From Saprospiraceae bacterium (GTDB taxonomy: Bacteria; Bacteroidota; Bacteroidia; Chitinophagales; Saprospiraceae): a DNA stretch of 64,000 nucleotides. Below the pieces are notes generated by a model that ran no database searches, was not told the origin of the DNA, and was given only the letters and a program-made list of their open reading frames with translations. The stretch's first letter is position 1, and every line of letters starts with the position of its first letter. The position numbers were made by a program, and so were the translations under genes. This document shows positions 45,023 through 54,436 of this stretch, in pieces. Location: NCBI GenBank assembly GCA_020629515.1, contig JAHDDE010000001.1, positions 51,783-115,782 on the forward strand, read 5' to 3'.

Positions 45023-46594
45023 ATGGTTGCAGAAGCTAAATTTAAATGGCCTTTAAAACTGATGTATTTATTATCAGTACTTTTTATCTGCTCCCTCACA
45101 TCTTGTAAAACCAGTAAGCCCCAGAAATTCAAATCGGGTCTCACTATACAAATGAATGAATATCTCGATAGGAGAAATGAAATTAAAATATTAGACCAAT
45201 CATTAAATTTTTCAAATAAGCTCGTACTAAGCACCATAGAAGAATCATTGGATTCAATTCTTGGTGTTATTAAAAGTGAGCGATTGGCACATTATAAAGA
45301 AACACATTTTTTCCCTCCCAGCAGAATGTTCTTTCAATCCAAGGAACACATAGAAAATGATTTACTATTCGCAATAATCAAAGATATGCCTAAAGGTGGC
45401 ATATTACATCTGCATACTATGGCAATGGGTTCCGCCGAATGGGTTTTGCAAAAAGCAATCAAAACTCCAGAAATGTGCATCTATTGGAAGGAAGAGAATG
45501 CAGGACCGCTAATCAAGGGGCAATTTAAGGCCTTTAAAAAAGGTGAAATTGAAGATGGATACATACCAGTATATCAGTTGATTAATGATGATGCGCAAAA
45601 TAAGGAAGAGATCAAATCGCTATTAACTTTTGATTCTTACGTTGATCAAGACTCCTTCGATATTTGGGGCAATTTTGAGCAGATATTTCAGAGAATGACT
45701 GGATTCATGAGGTACGAACCTATATTCTCAGAATATTTAATACATGGTTTTGAGCTTTTGGTGAATGATAACATTCAACATGCAGAACTTCGCATGCCAT
45801 TTGCTCCAACATTATATAACTTAGATAATGAGCAATTGCCAATTGATTCATTTGTAAAAGGGCTCGAAAAAGCAGTCCTGTACACTAAAAAGTCATCGCC
45901 TCAATTCACTGCGAAAATCATTCATGCCAATCTAAGATTCAAAGACAATAAGCTCATATGGGAGGATATGAAGCATGCCGTCAATATGAGACAGAGATAT
46001 CCTAATTGGCTGGTCGGATATGACTTAGTTGCAGAAGAAGATAATGGCCATAGTACACTATTTCATCTACCAAGTTTTTTGCGACTTGATTCATTAACTA
46101 AAGCCAATAATTGTATCCTACCACTATACCTGCATGATGGTGAGAGTAATTGGATAGACAATGACAACCTCTATGATGCGGTACTCCTCAATTGCAAAAG
46201 GATTGGTCACGGATTCAATTTATTTCGATATCCCAATTTGATCGAGGAAGTCAAAAAAAATAATATCTGTATTGAAATCAATCCATTAAGCAATCAAATT
46301 TTGGGGTATATAAGAGACCTAAGAATGCACCCTGGGCAGAGCTATTTAAAACAAGGGGTCACTTGCATAATTAGCTCAGATGACCCGCAAATATTTAAAT
46401 ATCAAGGACTGTCATACGATTTATGGAGTATTCTCTTAGCGTGGGATCTTAATCTAAGAGATCTTAAAGCGTTAAGCCTTAATAGTTTAAAATATAGCGC
46501 TCTTGATCCCGCAGAAAAAGAACAAGCCATAAGCAGATGGCGCACTGACTGGGACATATTTGTAAATCAATCTCTTAAGAAATTAAAATCATGA
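45023..46594 (+). CDS. Exported adenosine deaminase (ADGF/CECR1-like), lipoprotein
   Basis: A 523-residue member of the adenosine deaminase superfamily, converting adenosine to inosine. Zinc and catalytic residues are visible: His129 and His131 in GGILHLHTM, LYLHDGES (His, then Glu), RIGHGF and SSDDPQIF. Length, the helical N-terminal region (about 40-120) and PSRMFF resemble the secreted ADGF type rather than cytoplasmic ADA. The N-terminus has a lipobox (SLTSC, Cys28), so the enzyme should sit outside the cytoplasm. A second ATG (Met14) would also leave the full signal. The stop overlaps the next start by four bases (ATGA). Confidence 0.88.
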   Translation: MVAEAKFKWPLKLMYLLSVLFICSLTSCKTSKPQKFKSGLTIQMNEYLDRRNEIKILDQSLNFSNKLVLSTIEESLDSILGVIKSERLAHYKETHFFPPSRMFFQSKEHIENDLLFAIIKDMPKGGILHLHTMAMGSAEWVLQKAIKTPEMCIYWKEENAGPLIKGQFKAFKKGEIEDGYIPVYQLINDDAQNKEEIKSLLTFDSYVDQDSFDIWGNFEQIFQRMTGFMRYEPIFSEYLIHGFELLVNDNIQHAELRMPFAPTLYNLDNEQLPIDSFVKGLEKAVLYTKKSSPQFTAKIIHANLRFKDNKLIWEDMKHAVNMRQRYPNWLVGYDLVAEEDNGHSTLFHLPSFLRLDSLTKANNCILPLYLHDGESNWIDNDNLYDAVLLNCKRIGHGFNLFRYPNLIEEVKKNNICIEINPLSNQILGYIRDLRMHPGQSYLKQGVTCIISSDDPQIFKYQGLSYDLWSILLAWDLNLRDLKALSLNSLKYSALDPAEKEQAISRWRTDWDIFVNQSLKKLKS

Positions 46595-47670
46595 ATAAAT
46601 CAATTCTACTTATAACAGGCATCTGTACCTTCTTAATCCTCTCATTAATTGGGTGCATAAACAAGGACAATGAGTCCCGAGAAAAAATAAAAGTCAAAGT
46701 GGTGGTGGTATCTATGTTTGAGGCAGGAGATGACAGCTCTGATAAGCCAGGAGAATTCCAATATTGGGTAGATAGTCTGCCCTTAAACGAAACCTTATCA
46801 TTCCCTCAAGGTTATAGAGATCTTAGAATAAATAGAGAACTGGGAGTAGTTGGGATTGTAACAGGCGTCGGCAATACTAAGTCTGCCATATCCATATCAG
46901 CTCTTGGACACGATGAACGCTTTGATCTGACTGATGCCTATTGGCTCGTTGCTGGTATTAGCGGTGTTGACCCAAATGATGTGGCAACTGGCTCTGCGAT
47001 TTGGGCAGATTGGATTATAGATGGAGATCTATCGCATGAAATTGATGCACGCGAAATCCCAGCGGAATGGAGCACAGGTTACATCCCTCTCAGAAAAGCT
47101 GCTCCATATGAACTGCCGTTCCCCTCAGAAAAAGAAGTAGTGGCAGTACAATTAAATCAACAACTCTTAAATTGGGCTTATAATCTAACCAAAGAAATTA
47201 AGCTGGATGATAGTGAATCTATTCGCAAAATGCGACAGCTATACAAAGGATATAAAGCCGCAGAAATAGGACCAACCGTTACAATAGGTACCCAATTAGC
47301 GGCAAGCACTTATTGGCATGGTGAACTCTTAAATAATTGGGCTGATGATTGGGTGAAATATTGGACAGAATCAAAAGGAAATTTCATTACTTCTGCTATG
47401 GAGGAAATGGGTACATATCATGCCTTGGATCGACTACACGAGATAGGCAGAGTTGACAAAAATAGATTTTTAGTATTACGGACAGCCTCTAATTATACTA
47501 TGCAATGGCCAGGTATAAGCGCAAGCGAAAGCCTCGCTGGTGAAAAAATTTCAGGCAAAGGGTATTCGGCTTATATTCCTTCTTTAGAAGCTGCTTACAA
47601 AGTAGGGAGTCCCGTTGTAAAGGAGATTGTTAATAATTGGAATATTTATAAAAATGAATTGCCTAATTAA
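46591..47670 (+). CDS. NUP-family lipoprotein, probable extracytoplasmic purine nucleoside phosphorylase/nucleosidase
   Basis: A 359-residue member of the family named purine nucleoside permease (NUP). Apart from an N-terminal lipoprotein signal (LSLIGC, Cys22) it has no membrane helix, so it cannot be a channel by itself. It shows phosphorylase-superfamily features: TGVGNTKSA (91-99) like the phosphate/ribose loop, AGISGVDP (121-128), SAMEEMGTYHAL (268-279) like the Met-Glu ribose site, and LRTASNYT (296-303). The overlap with the adenosine deaminase gene and the divergent base permease suggest it splits inosine to hypoxanthine outside the cytoplasm. Phosphorolysis versus hydrolysis is undecided. 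Confidence 0.8.
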   Translation: MNKSILLITGICTFLILSLIGCINKDNESREKIKVKVVVVSMFEAGDDSSDKPGEFQYWVDSLPLNETLSFPQGYRDLRINRELGVVGIVTGVGNTKSAISISALGHDERFDLTDAYWLVAGISGVDPNDVATGSAIWADWIIDGDLSHEIDAREIPAEWSTGYIPLRKAAPYELPFPSEKEVVAVQLNQQLLNWAYNLTKEIKLDDSESIRKMRQLYKGYKAAEIGPTVTIGTQLAASTYWHGELLNNWADDWVKYWTESKGNFITSAMEEMGTYHALDRLHEIGRVDKNRFLVLRTASNYTMQWPGISASESLAGEKISGKGYSAYIPSLEAAYKVGSPVVKEIVNNWNIYKNELPN

Positions 47671-48036
47671 AATGGAGTTAAAAAGTAGTTTGTACGACCT
47701 TTTAGGCCGATACCAACATATGTGAATAACTTATATAATATAAATCTTCCATAAACTATAAACTTTGCTCATATTCGCGCTGTCTATGAGTAACTAACTG
47801 TCTACTATTGTAGTCAATAATTAAACCTTATACTCAGCTGAGAATGAAAGACATTTTAACTTCCAACCTGATTGGGAGTCATTTACGATTTCTTTTAATT
47901 CAATTACCCCTAAGTAATCACAACTTTTGCGACTCTTTGTCGAAAGACGAATTGACTAATACTGTGTTCAGATGGAACAAGGTTTTCTTTTTATTTCAAA
48001 ATTTTACTAAACCATTTACTTACAACTAAAATTAGT
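47671..48036 (+). other. Intergenic region upstream of the large TonB receptor
   Basis: No supportable gene. A 61-codon frame at 47844-48029 is judged spurious: it lacks family features and ends against the receptor start. TAAACTTTG near 47757 resembles a TAnnTTTG box with one extra base. CTCAGCTGAG at about 47833-47842 is a 10-bp palindrome. The length is compatible with a long leader on the receptor mRNA. Confidence 0.4.
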
Positions 48037-51000
48037 ATGAGAGCTATTTTTAAAATTTCCTTAATTGCTTTTGGGCTTATGACTTTAATAAGTCAGTCTG
48101 TGAGCGCCCAAGGGTCAACTTCATCCAGAATTAATGGACAAGTTGTTTCTAATGGCGAGTCTTTGATCGGCGCAGCGGTAGTCGCCGTGCACACGCCTAC
48201 AGGATTCGAATACGGCACCACCACTAACGTTGAAGGTTACTTCACATTGAATAATGTCAATGTGGGCGGTCCTTACACTATTGTAGTTTCCTTCTTAGGA
48301 TATGAAGATCGAACAATTAATGACATTTATTTGGCATTAGGTCAAACAGAAACTTTCAACATTGAATTACAGGAATCCTCTGTTACTCTAGACGAGATCG
48401 TTGTGACAGCAGGAGGTTTATTTGATGGAAATAGAACAGGGTCTGAGACGAAAGTATCAGAAGATATGATTAACACCTTGCCTTCAGCAGATAGAGGACT
48501 TAATGATTATCTAAGAGTTACTCCTCAAGCTGATGTAGCTAATAATGGTGCTACCAATGGTGGTGGAATATCATTTTCTGGTGTGAATAATCGATTTAAC
48601 TCCATATTCATTGATGGAGCAGTTAATAATGATGTTTTTGGATTGGCCAATTCTGGAACCAACGGTGGGCAAGCTGGAATATCCCCTATCAGTCCAGATG
48701 CCATTGAGCAAATCCAAGTAGTACTTGCCCCGTATGACGTTACTCTCGGTGGTTTTGCAGGTGGTGGTATCAATGCAGTTACGAGAAGTGGAACGAATGA
48801 ATTCGAAGGTTCTGCTTACTACTTTTTTAGAAATCAAGATTTGTCAGGTAAGACACCAACGGACGATCCAAATGCAGAACGAACAAAATTAGCACCATTT
48901 TCTGCTAAAACTTACGGAGCAAGGATTGGTGGGCCACTAATCAAAAATAAATTATTCTTTTTTGCTAACGCTGAGATACAAAGAGATGAGCTACCAAGAC
49001 CATTCGTGCCAAGCGAATATCAAGGAGATTCAGATGTTAATCAGTTAAATGCTATAAGACAAAAATTGATTAGTGATTATGGATATGATCCAGGAGAATT
49101 TCTTGATAATCCGCAGACAATCAATGGAGAGAAATTCTTAGTGAAGTTTGATTATAACTTGAGCGATAAGCATAAACTTACAGCAAGACATAGCTATGTC
49201 AAAGGAACCACTGAAATTCATCCAGCACCAAGTGCATCGAGAGTAGTGTTTGGAAATGTAGGATACATATTCCCATCAACTACCAATTCTACTGCATTAG
49301 AATTAAAAAGTATATTCGGACCAAATGTTTCAAACAGTCTAATCATTGGTAGAACTACTGTTAATGATGACAGAGACATATTAGGAGATCCTTTTCCACA
49401 GATTATCATGCCTGATGGTAATGGTACGGTTGTCGTTGGAACTGATAATTTCTCCTACTCTAATATTGTAAATCAAGATGTATTTACAATTACAAACAAC
49501 TTTAACTTATTTAAAGGAAAGCACAATTGGACATTTGGTACACACAATGAGTTCTTCACAATTGAAAACTTATTTACCATATTTTCAACACCAAGATATC
49601 AGTACTTCTTTGACGGAGTTAATAGATTCTTAAATGATGAAAATCCAGACTTATTATTGTTCGGTCATGAGCAATCAAGTGGTGGAGATGCAATCCGAAT
49701 AGGTGATGCCGCTACAAACTTAGGTCCATCGTTCAATGCCATGCAATTGGCTTTTTATGGTCAAGATGAGATACAAGTAAATAAAGATCTTAAGGTGACA
49801 GTAGGTCTAAGGTTAGACATTCCTATCTTTAGTGACGATCCTCCTTTGGACAATACAGCGTTCAATAATCAAACAATTCCTGTATTGGAATCTGCAGGAT
49901 GGGACTTACAGGGTGCAAGAGCATCTCAAGCTCCAGCCACTCAGTTAATGTGGAGTCCGAGAATTGGATTCAATTATGATATGAAAGGAGATAAAACTAC
50001 TCAGCTAAGAGGAGGTTTAGGAATCTTCACAAGTAGAGTTCCATGGGTTTGGCCAGGTGGTATGTTCATACGTAATGGTTTGAATAGTGCATTTAACGTA
50101 GCTTTCGGGCAACCAATTTATACAGAAGAATCAGAATGGTTGGCAAATCTTACTTCAGATGCAAGCCCTACAGGAGATGTTGACTTGTTTACTGAGAATT
50201 TCAAATACCCACAGATTTTTAGAGCAAGTTTAGCTATAGATAAGAAACTTCCGGGTGGCTGGGACGCAACAGGTGAATTCACTTACACCAAGACGCTCAA
50301 CAATATGGATGTGAAGCAAATCAATATCAGTCCTAATTCTATAGGTGCATTGTCATCTGCTGATAGTAGACCAACAATTAATTTTGATGAGAAGCTTGAT
50401 CCAACTTACTCCAATATCACATTGGTAAGTAACACAAGTGAAGGTTATACTTGGAACTTTACAGCTCAATTATCTAAGCAGTTCTCAAGAAATTCTTTCT
50501 TTAATATCGCCTATTCATATACTGATGCTAAGGCATTGTTGGATGGTCGAGGGTTCATTAACAATACCAACTGGTTGAACATATTATCTGTACAAGGAAA
50601 TAATAATCCATCTGTACAAAGATCGACGTTTGCAGCTGGTTCGAGAATTACATCATTTATTAGTCACAAATTTGATTATTCAGAATACGCTTCAACGACC
50701 CTTTCATTATTTTACACAGGCAAATCAGGTTCACCATTTTCTTTCACATACAACAACCCGATTTCGGATGTTTCTAATAGTGCAGGATACAATGACTTGT
50801 TCTATGTACCTTCAAGTCAAGGAGAAATCAACTTAGTTGACATAGAAGGTGGAGCTACGGCAGCTCAACAATGGGCTTCTCTTGATGCTTTTATTGAAAA
50901 TGATAGTTACTTAAGCAGCAGAAGAGGTGATTATGTGGAAGCAAATGAGTCAAGAACTCCTTTTGAACATGTCATAGACCTTAAAGTTACTCAAGACTTT

Positions 51001-51246
51001 ATGTTCAGAGATCATAAGTTTCAATTCACATTAGACATCTTCAACTTCACTAACATGTTGAATAAAAATTGGGGAAGAAGATACTTCGTAGGAGGCAACA
51101 CATTCCCATTAGTTCAAGCTAATAGAGTTGATGAAAGTACGGTCGAATATAATTTCCAAGATCCAGGTGATCCTTGGGCTATTGTTCAATCTGGCACCTA
51201 TAGTGCAAGATGGAACATGCAAGTTGGATTGAGATATATTTTTTAA
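48037..51246 (+). CDS. Oar-like TonB-dependent receptor with carboxypeptidase-like N-terminal domain
   Basis: A 1069-residue outer-membrane protein. Order: signal peptide ending SVSAQG (about 1-25), carboxypeptidase-regulatory-like beta domain (about 30-110, NGQVVSNGESLIGAAV), plug (about 120-250, with GGISFSGVNNRFNSIFIDG and GGFAGGGINAVTRSGTNEFEGS-type segments) and a large barrel ending in MQVGLRYIF. This pattern is that of Oar-like TonB receptors, used for large or proteinaceous ligands in some bacteria. It has no SusD neighbour. A strong terminator follows directly, so it is transcribed alone. Ligand unknown. Confidence 0.88.
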   Translation: MRAIFKISLIAFGLMTLISQSVSAQGSTSSRINGQVVSNGESLIGAAVVAVHTPTGFEYGTTTNVEGYFTLNNVNVGGPYTIVVSFLGYEDRTINDIYLALGQTETFNIELQESSVTLDEIVVTAGGLFDGNRTGSETKVSEDMINTLPSADRGLNDYLRVTPQADVANNGATNGGGISFSGVNNRFNSIFIDGAVNNDVFGLANSGTNGGQAGISPISPDAIEQIQVVLAPYDVTLGGFAGGGINAVTRSGTNEFEGSAYYFFRNQDLSGKTPTDDPNAERTKLAPFSAKTYGARIGGPLIKNKLFFFANAEIQRDELPRPFVPSEYQGDSDVNQLNAIRQKLISDYGYDPGEFLDNPQTINGEKFLVKFDYNLSDKHKLTARHSYVKGTTEIHPAPSASRVVFGNVGYIFPSTTNSTALELKSIFGPNVSNSLIIGRTTVNDDRDILGDPFPQIIMPDGNGTVVVGTDNFSYSNIVNQDVFTITNNFNLFKGKHNWTFGTHNEFFTIENLFTIFSTPRYQYFFDGVNRFLNDENPDLLLFGHEQSSGGDAIRIGDAATNLGPSFNAMQLAFYGQDEIQVNKDLKVTVGLRLDIPIFSDDPPLDNTAFNNQTIPVLESAGWDLQGARASQAPATQLMWSPRIGFNYDMKGDKTTQLRGGLGIFTSRVPWVWPGGMFIRNGLNSAFNVAFGQPIYTEESEWLANLTSDASPTGDVDLFTENFKYPQIFRASLAIDKKLPGGWDATGEFTYTKTLNNMDVKQINISPNSIGALSSADSRPTINFDEKLDPTYSNITLVSNTSEGYTWNFTAQLSKQFSRNSFFNIAYSYTDAKALLDGRGFINNTNWLNILSVQGNNNPSVQRSTFAAGSRITSFISHKFDYSEYASTTLSLFYTGKSGSPFSFTYNNPISDVSNSAGYNDLFYVPSSQGEINLVDIEGGATAAQQWASLDAFIENDSYLSSRRGDYVEANESRTPFEHVIDLKVTQDFMFRDHKFQFTLDIFNFTNMLNKNWGRRYFVGGNTFPLVQANRVDESTVEYNFQDPGDPWAIVQSGTYSARWNMQVGLRYIF

Positions 51247-51264
51247 AGGATAATATCATTTCTA

Positions 51265-51300
51265 AAAAAGCCCCATACCTTTTTAAGTATGGGGCTTTTT
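51265..51300 (+). terminator. Strong Rho-independent terminator after the Oar-like receptor
   Basis: The arms AAAAAGCCCCATAC (51265-51278) and GTATGGGGCTTTTT (51287-51300) are perfectly complementary across a CTTTTTAA loop and end in a T-run. It closes the receptor transcript 19 bases after its stop and immediately precedes the APC permease gene. Confidence 0.92.
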
Positions 51301-51307
51301 CATCTCT

Positions 51308-52606
51308 ATGAAACCCACAAATCAATATAAAATAGGTTCAAAAACTGCAACTGCTCTTGTTCTATCAAGTATGATAGGCACTGGAGTATTTACAAGTTTA
51401 GGATATCAACTTTCTGATATAACCAATACATGGAGCATAATTTTACTTTGGTTTATAGGTGGTTTTATAGCTTTAATTGGAGCATTCACTTACGCTGAAT
51501 TAGGCACTCATTTTAAAGAATCAGGAGGAGACTACATATTCCTGTCAAGAATATTTCACCCAATATGGGGGTATTTATACGCATGGACTTCAATGACAGT
51601 TGGCTTTTCTGCTCCTATAGCCATAGCAGCATTAGCTATGGCAGAATATCTAACCCTTCCTTTTGGACTCGGGATGTATGGCAAATTCATAGGAATAGGA
51701 ATTATCCTAATTCTTTCTACCATACATTCTTTTAATCTGAGAGTTAGCGGTTCATTCCAAGATTATTCTAGTCTCTTTAAGGTTCTATTCGTAATATTAC
51801 TTATTGTGATTGGCATAATCGTATCTCCTCAAGTTGCTGGTAGCATCAACCTCAATAATGAATGGACACATGAAATATGGAAGCCTGGTTTTGCAGTGAG
51901 TTTGGTATACGTATCCTATGCTTATCAAGGATGGAATCAAGCTGCATATATCACCGAAGAAATTCAAAATCCCAAAAAACAATTACCTATTGCTTTAATT
52001 GGTGGTACATTGATAGTTACTGTGATTTATGTAGCACTCCAATTAGTGATGCTCAAACATGCCAATATTAATCAGTTGGCTGGCGAAGCTGATGTAACGA
52101 CTATTTCATTTAGTAATATTCTCGGATCGCAAGCGATCATGTGGATAAGTCTATGTATCGCTATTCAACTTATTGCTACAATGAGTAGTTACATATGGGT
52201 GGGATCACGATTAATCAAAGCTATGGCGTCAGAACATCCTCTGTGGAGACCATTGGCTAAAGTATCTAAAATGGATATTCCAATTCGGGCTATCTGGTGG
52301 CAAACTATTATAAGTGTTGCACTGACATTATTAGTTTCTCTTGAGCAAGTAATGCTTTATGCGGGATTTTTATTACAGATGATGAGCACGGTAACCATCT
52401 TTGCGTCATTTTATATCAAGCCTAAGGAGGGTAGCTTTAGATCACCATTTGGTAGGGTTCTGCAGTGTATTTATATACTCTTTAGTCTATTTGTACTATG
52501 TTATTTACTTTATGAGCGGCCACTGGAGAGTATACTTGGGCTAACTCTAATTGGCCTTGGTGTTATCACATATTTTATTAGACCGTCTCTCAATAGGACT
52601 TCATAA
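51308..52606 (+). CDS. APC-superfamily amino acid permease
   Basis: A 432-residue transporter with 12 predicted helices. The N-terminal SSMIGTGVFTSLG (about 20-32) is the substrate-backbone-binding loop of APC transporters, and AFTYAELGTHFKESGGDYIF (about 59-78) is the conserved helix 2-3 region. FAVSLVYVSYAYQGWNQAAYITEEI is the helix 6 region. Substrate is probably an amino acid, not specified. It begins only a few bases after a strong terminator, so its promoter must lie within or before that hairpin or it relies on read-through. One base separates its stop from the DNA methyltransferase start. Confidence 0.87.
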   Translation: MKPTNQYKIGSKTATALVLSSMIGTGVFTSLGYQLSDITNTWSIILLWFIGGFIALIGAFTYAELGTHFKESGGDYIFLSRIFHPIWGYLYAWTSMTVGFSAPIAIAALAMAEYLTLPFGLGMYGKFIGIGIILILSTIHSFNLRVSGSFQDYSSLFKVLFVILLIVIGIIVSPQVAGSINLNNEWTHEIWKPGFAVSLVYVSYAYQGWNQAAYITEEIQNPKKQLPIALIGGTLIVTVIYVALQLVMLKHANINQLAGEADVTTISFSNILGSQAIMWISLCIAIQLIATMSSYIWVGSRLIKAMASEHPLWRPLAKVSKMDIPIRAIWWQTIISVALTLLVSLEQVMLYAGFLLQMMSTVTIFASFYIKPKEGSFRSPFGRVLQCIYILFSLFVLCYLLYERPLESILGLTLIGLGVITYFIRPSLNRTS

Positions 52607-52607
52607 A

Positions 52608-53645
52608 ATGGGGCTTAATACTACTCATCATTTTTATGAAGTCAATTCCTTTGACTCCTTCCCTCTCAAAGACCAGTCAGTAAATCTTATTGTCACCTCT
52701 CCCCCCTATCCAATGGTTGAGATGTGGGATGAAATTTTCACTACCTATCATAAATCTATCTCTACCAACCTTAAAAAAGGTGAAGGTGATAAGGCCTTCG
52801 AAAAAATGAATAAACTATTGGATAGCACTTGGGCAGAATGTTTTAGAGTATTGACAAACGGTGGATTTGCGATTATAAATATTGGAAATGCTACCAGATC
52901 TCTTGTTGGGCACTTTGAGATGTATAGTAACCATAGCCGATTTATACAATCTTTTAAAAAAATAGGTTTCGATATACTCCCTTATATAATATGGCGAAAG
53001 CCCACTAATAGCCCAACAAAATTCATGGGATCTGGTGTTCTTCCAGCAGGAGCGTACGTAACCTTAGAACATGAATATATCTTAATCCTTCGCAAAAGAG
53101 GCAAAAGATTATTTAATGAAGATGAAAAAGTTAGAAGAAGAGAGAGTGCTATATTTTGGGAAGAAAGAAATAAATGGTTTTCTGATCAATGGGAGGATAT
53201 CAGAGGTGCCCGTCAAAATCTTCAGCAGACGGCAGCAAGGAAAAGAAGTGGAGCATTTCCATTACAAATTCCATTAAGGTTGATTTTGATGTACAGTATG
53301 TACGGCGATATAGTTTTAGACCCATTTGGTGGAACAGGCACCACCAACATAGCAGCAATAATTTCTGGGAGAAATAGCATTTACTTTGATACTGATAAAG
53401 ATCTTATAAGTTCTACCCATCAAACTATGAAAGAATCCTTAACACCCGAATTATTAAATGAAGAGGTAAACAAGAGAATGACTCAACACATTTCCTTTTG
53501 TGATTCAAAAGAAGAACTTTTTTTTAAATACAGAAATGAGTATCATCATTTCCCTGTCAAAACGAATCAAGAAAAACATTTGCGATTACTTAAAGTCCAA
53601 CAGATCAAAGCATTCAAAAATCATTTTAAGGTAAGCCATGGTTAA
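52608..53645 (+). CDS. Type II DNA methyltransferase, N4-cytosine beta-class, probable CTAG specificity
   Basis: A 345-residue SAM-dependent DNA methyltransferase. Motif IV TSPPYPM (30-36) precedes motif I DPFGGTGTTNIAA (about 236-248), the beta-class order; SPPY is typical of N4-cytosine enzymes. The PPYPMVEMWD segment resembles the CTAG-specific M.MjaI/M.MthZI group. The ATG at 52608 is used: a longer frame from 52551 would run into the permease gene. Its stop codon overlaps by 4 bases the stop of a convergent MjaI-like endonuclease gene, so the two form a restriction-modification pair. About 100 residues follow motif I and may help target recognition. Confidence 0.87.
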   Translation: MGLNTTHHFYEVNSFDSFPLKDQSVNLIVTSPPYPMVEMWDEIFTTYHKSISTNLKKGEGDKAFEKMNKLLDSTWAECFRVLTNGGFAIINIGNATRSLVGHFEMYSNHSRFIQSFKKIGFDILPYIIWRKPTNSPTKFMGSGVLPAGAYVTLEHEYILILRKRGKRLFNEDEKVRRRESAIFWEERNKWFSDQWEDIRGARQNLQQTAARKRSGAFPLQIPLRLILMYSMYGDIVLDPFGGTGTTNIAAIISGRNSIYFDTDKDLISSTHQTMKESLTPELLNEEVNKRMTQHISFCDSKEELFFKYRNEYHHFPVKTNQEKHLRLLKVQQIKAFKNHFKVSHG

Positions 53646-54436
53646 CTGTTATTGTTCAACAATTCAAAGAGATCTTTTTTTTGATTACTCTCTTTAATAT
53701 CACCACTTTCCGTACATAGCAATGTATATACTTCTTTGCCAGTCTTATTGTGATATTCTAAATTTTTCTTGACATTAATATTAACTGCCTCTTTTATATA
53801 CAGCTTCCGACTATTGTAGGACATTGGTTTAATCTGAATTCCACAGATTAATCCATTTTGACCATAGACTTCTACGTCAACTGCATATTTCGTATCTATA
53901 GAAGAGGATGTCTGTTCAAATAGCAATTTTGGAAAAGAATCTTTCAAAGTGATTAAGACATTCTGCTCTCTGATATAAATGCCATTCCATGTTTCGCCCA
54001 AGAGCCTATACTTTACCAACTCAAATGATTCACTCAATCCCAAGTCTACCATATTCTGAATCATTTTTTTTAAAATAAAAGCCCTATTTAATAAAATAGC
54101 TGGAGTGCGTCCAAAATTATACTGGGCATCCAATACCTTTTGTGAGGAATTAAATTTAGAGTAGTTAGGCCCATTGCTATAATTTAATGAAAAGGCTAAT
54201 TCCGGACCAAATTTCTCAAGCAACAACTCTCTTTCATGTCCTGATGCGAAATAATAATCTTCCCATTCATGATAATGATTAAAATATTGACCCTTTATGA
54301 GGTAGCTCAACATGCCTACGCTCCATGCAGAATTAAGCCTCGCTCTATTCCAGATATCATTTGTACATCTCAATAGCTCATGAGATACTTCTAAGTCTCG
54401 TCTAACTTTTTTTGATCCACAATATTGATCTCCCAT
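53642..54436 (-). CDS. MjaI-like Type II restriction endonuclease
   Basis: A 264-residue protein that I assign to the MjaI-type endonucleases (cleavage at CTAG) from its partner and a PD-(D/E)xK-like core: Asp187-Val-Glu189 in AVDVEV, then Gln201-Ile-Lys203 in GIQIKP, a Q-x-K variant of the usual E-x-K. The GRTPAILLNRA segment (109-119) is followed by a helical middle part. It lacks a signal peptide. The gene converges on the methyltransferase with a 4-base overlap and lies downstream of porX on the minus strand. The family call depends on pattern recognition; the nuclease call is firmer than the exact specificity. Confidence 0.68.
   Translation of the reverse strand: MGDQYCGSKKVRRDLEVSHELLRCTNDIWNRARLNSAWSVGMLSYLIKGQYFNHYHEWEDYYFASGHERELLLEKFGPELAFSLNYSNGPNYSKFNSSQKVLDAQYNFGRTPAILLNRAFILKKMIQNMVDLGLSESFELVKYRLLGETWNGIYIREQNVLITLKDSFPKLLFEQTSSSIDTKYAVDVEVYGQNGLICGIQIKPMSYNSRKLYIKEAVNINVKKNLEYHNKTGKEVYTLLCTESGDIKESNQKKDLFELLNNNS

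Noticed and set aside
47844-48029. 61-codon ATG frame before the Oar-like receptor
   Set aside because: No family features or signal peptide, and it fills what looks like the receptor leader region; treated as chance.
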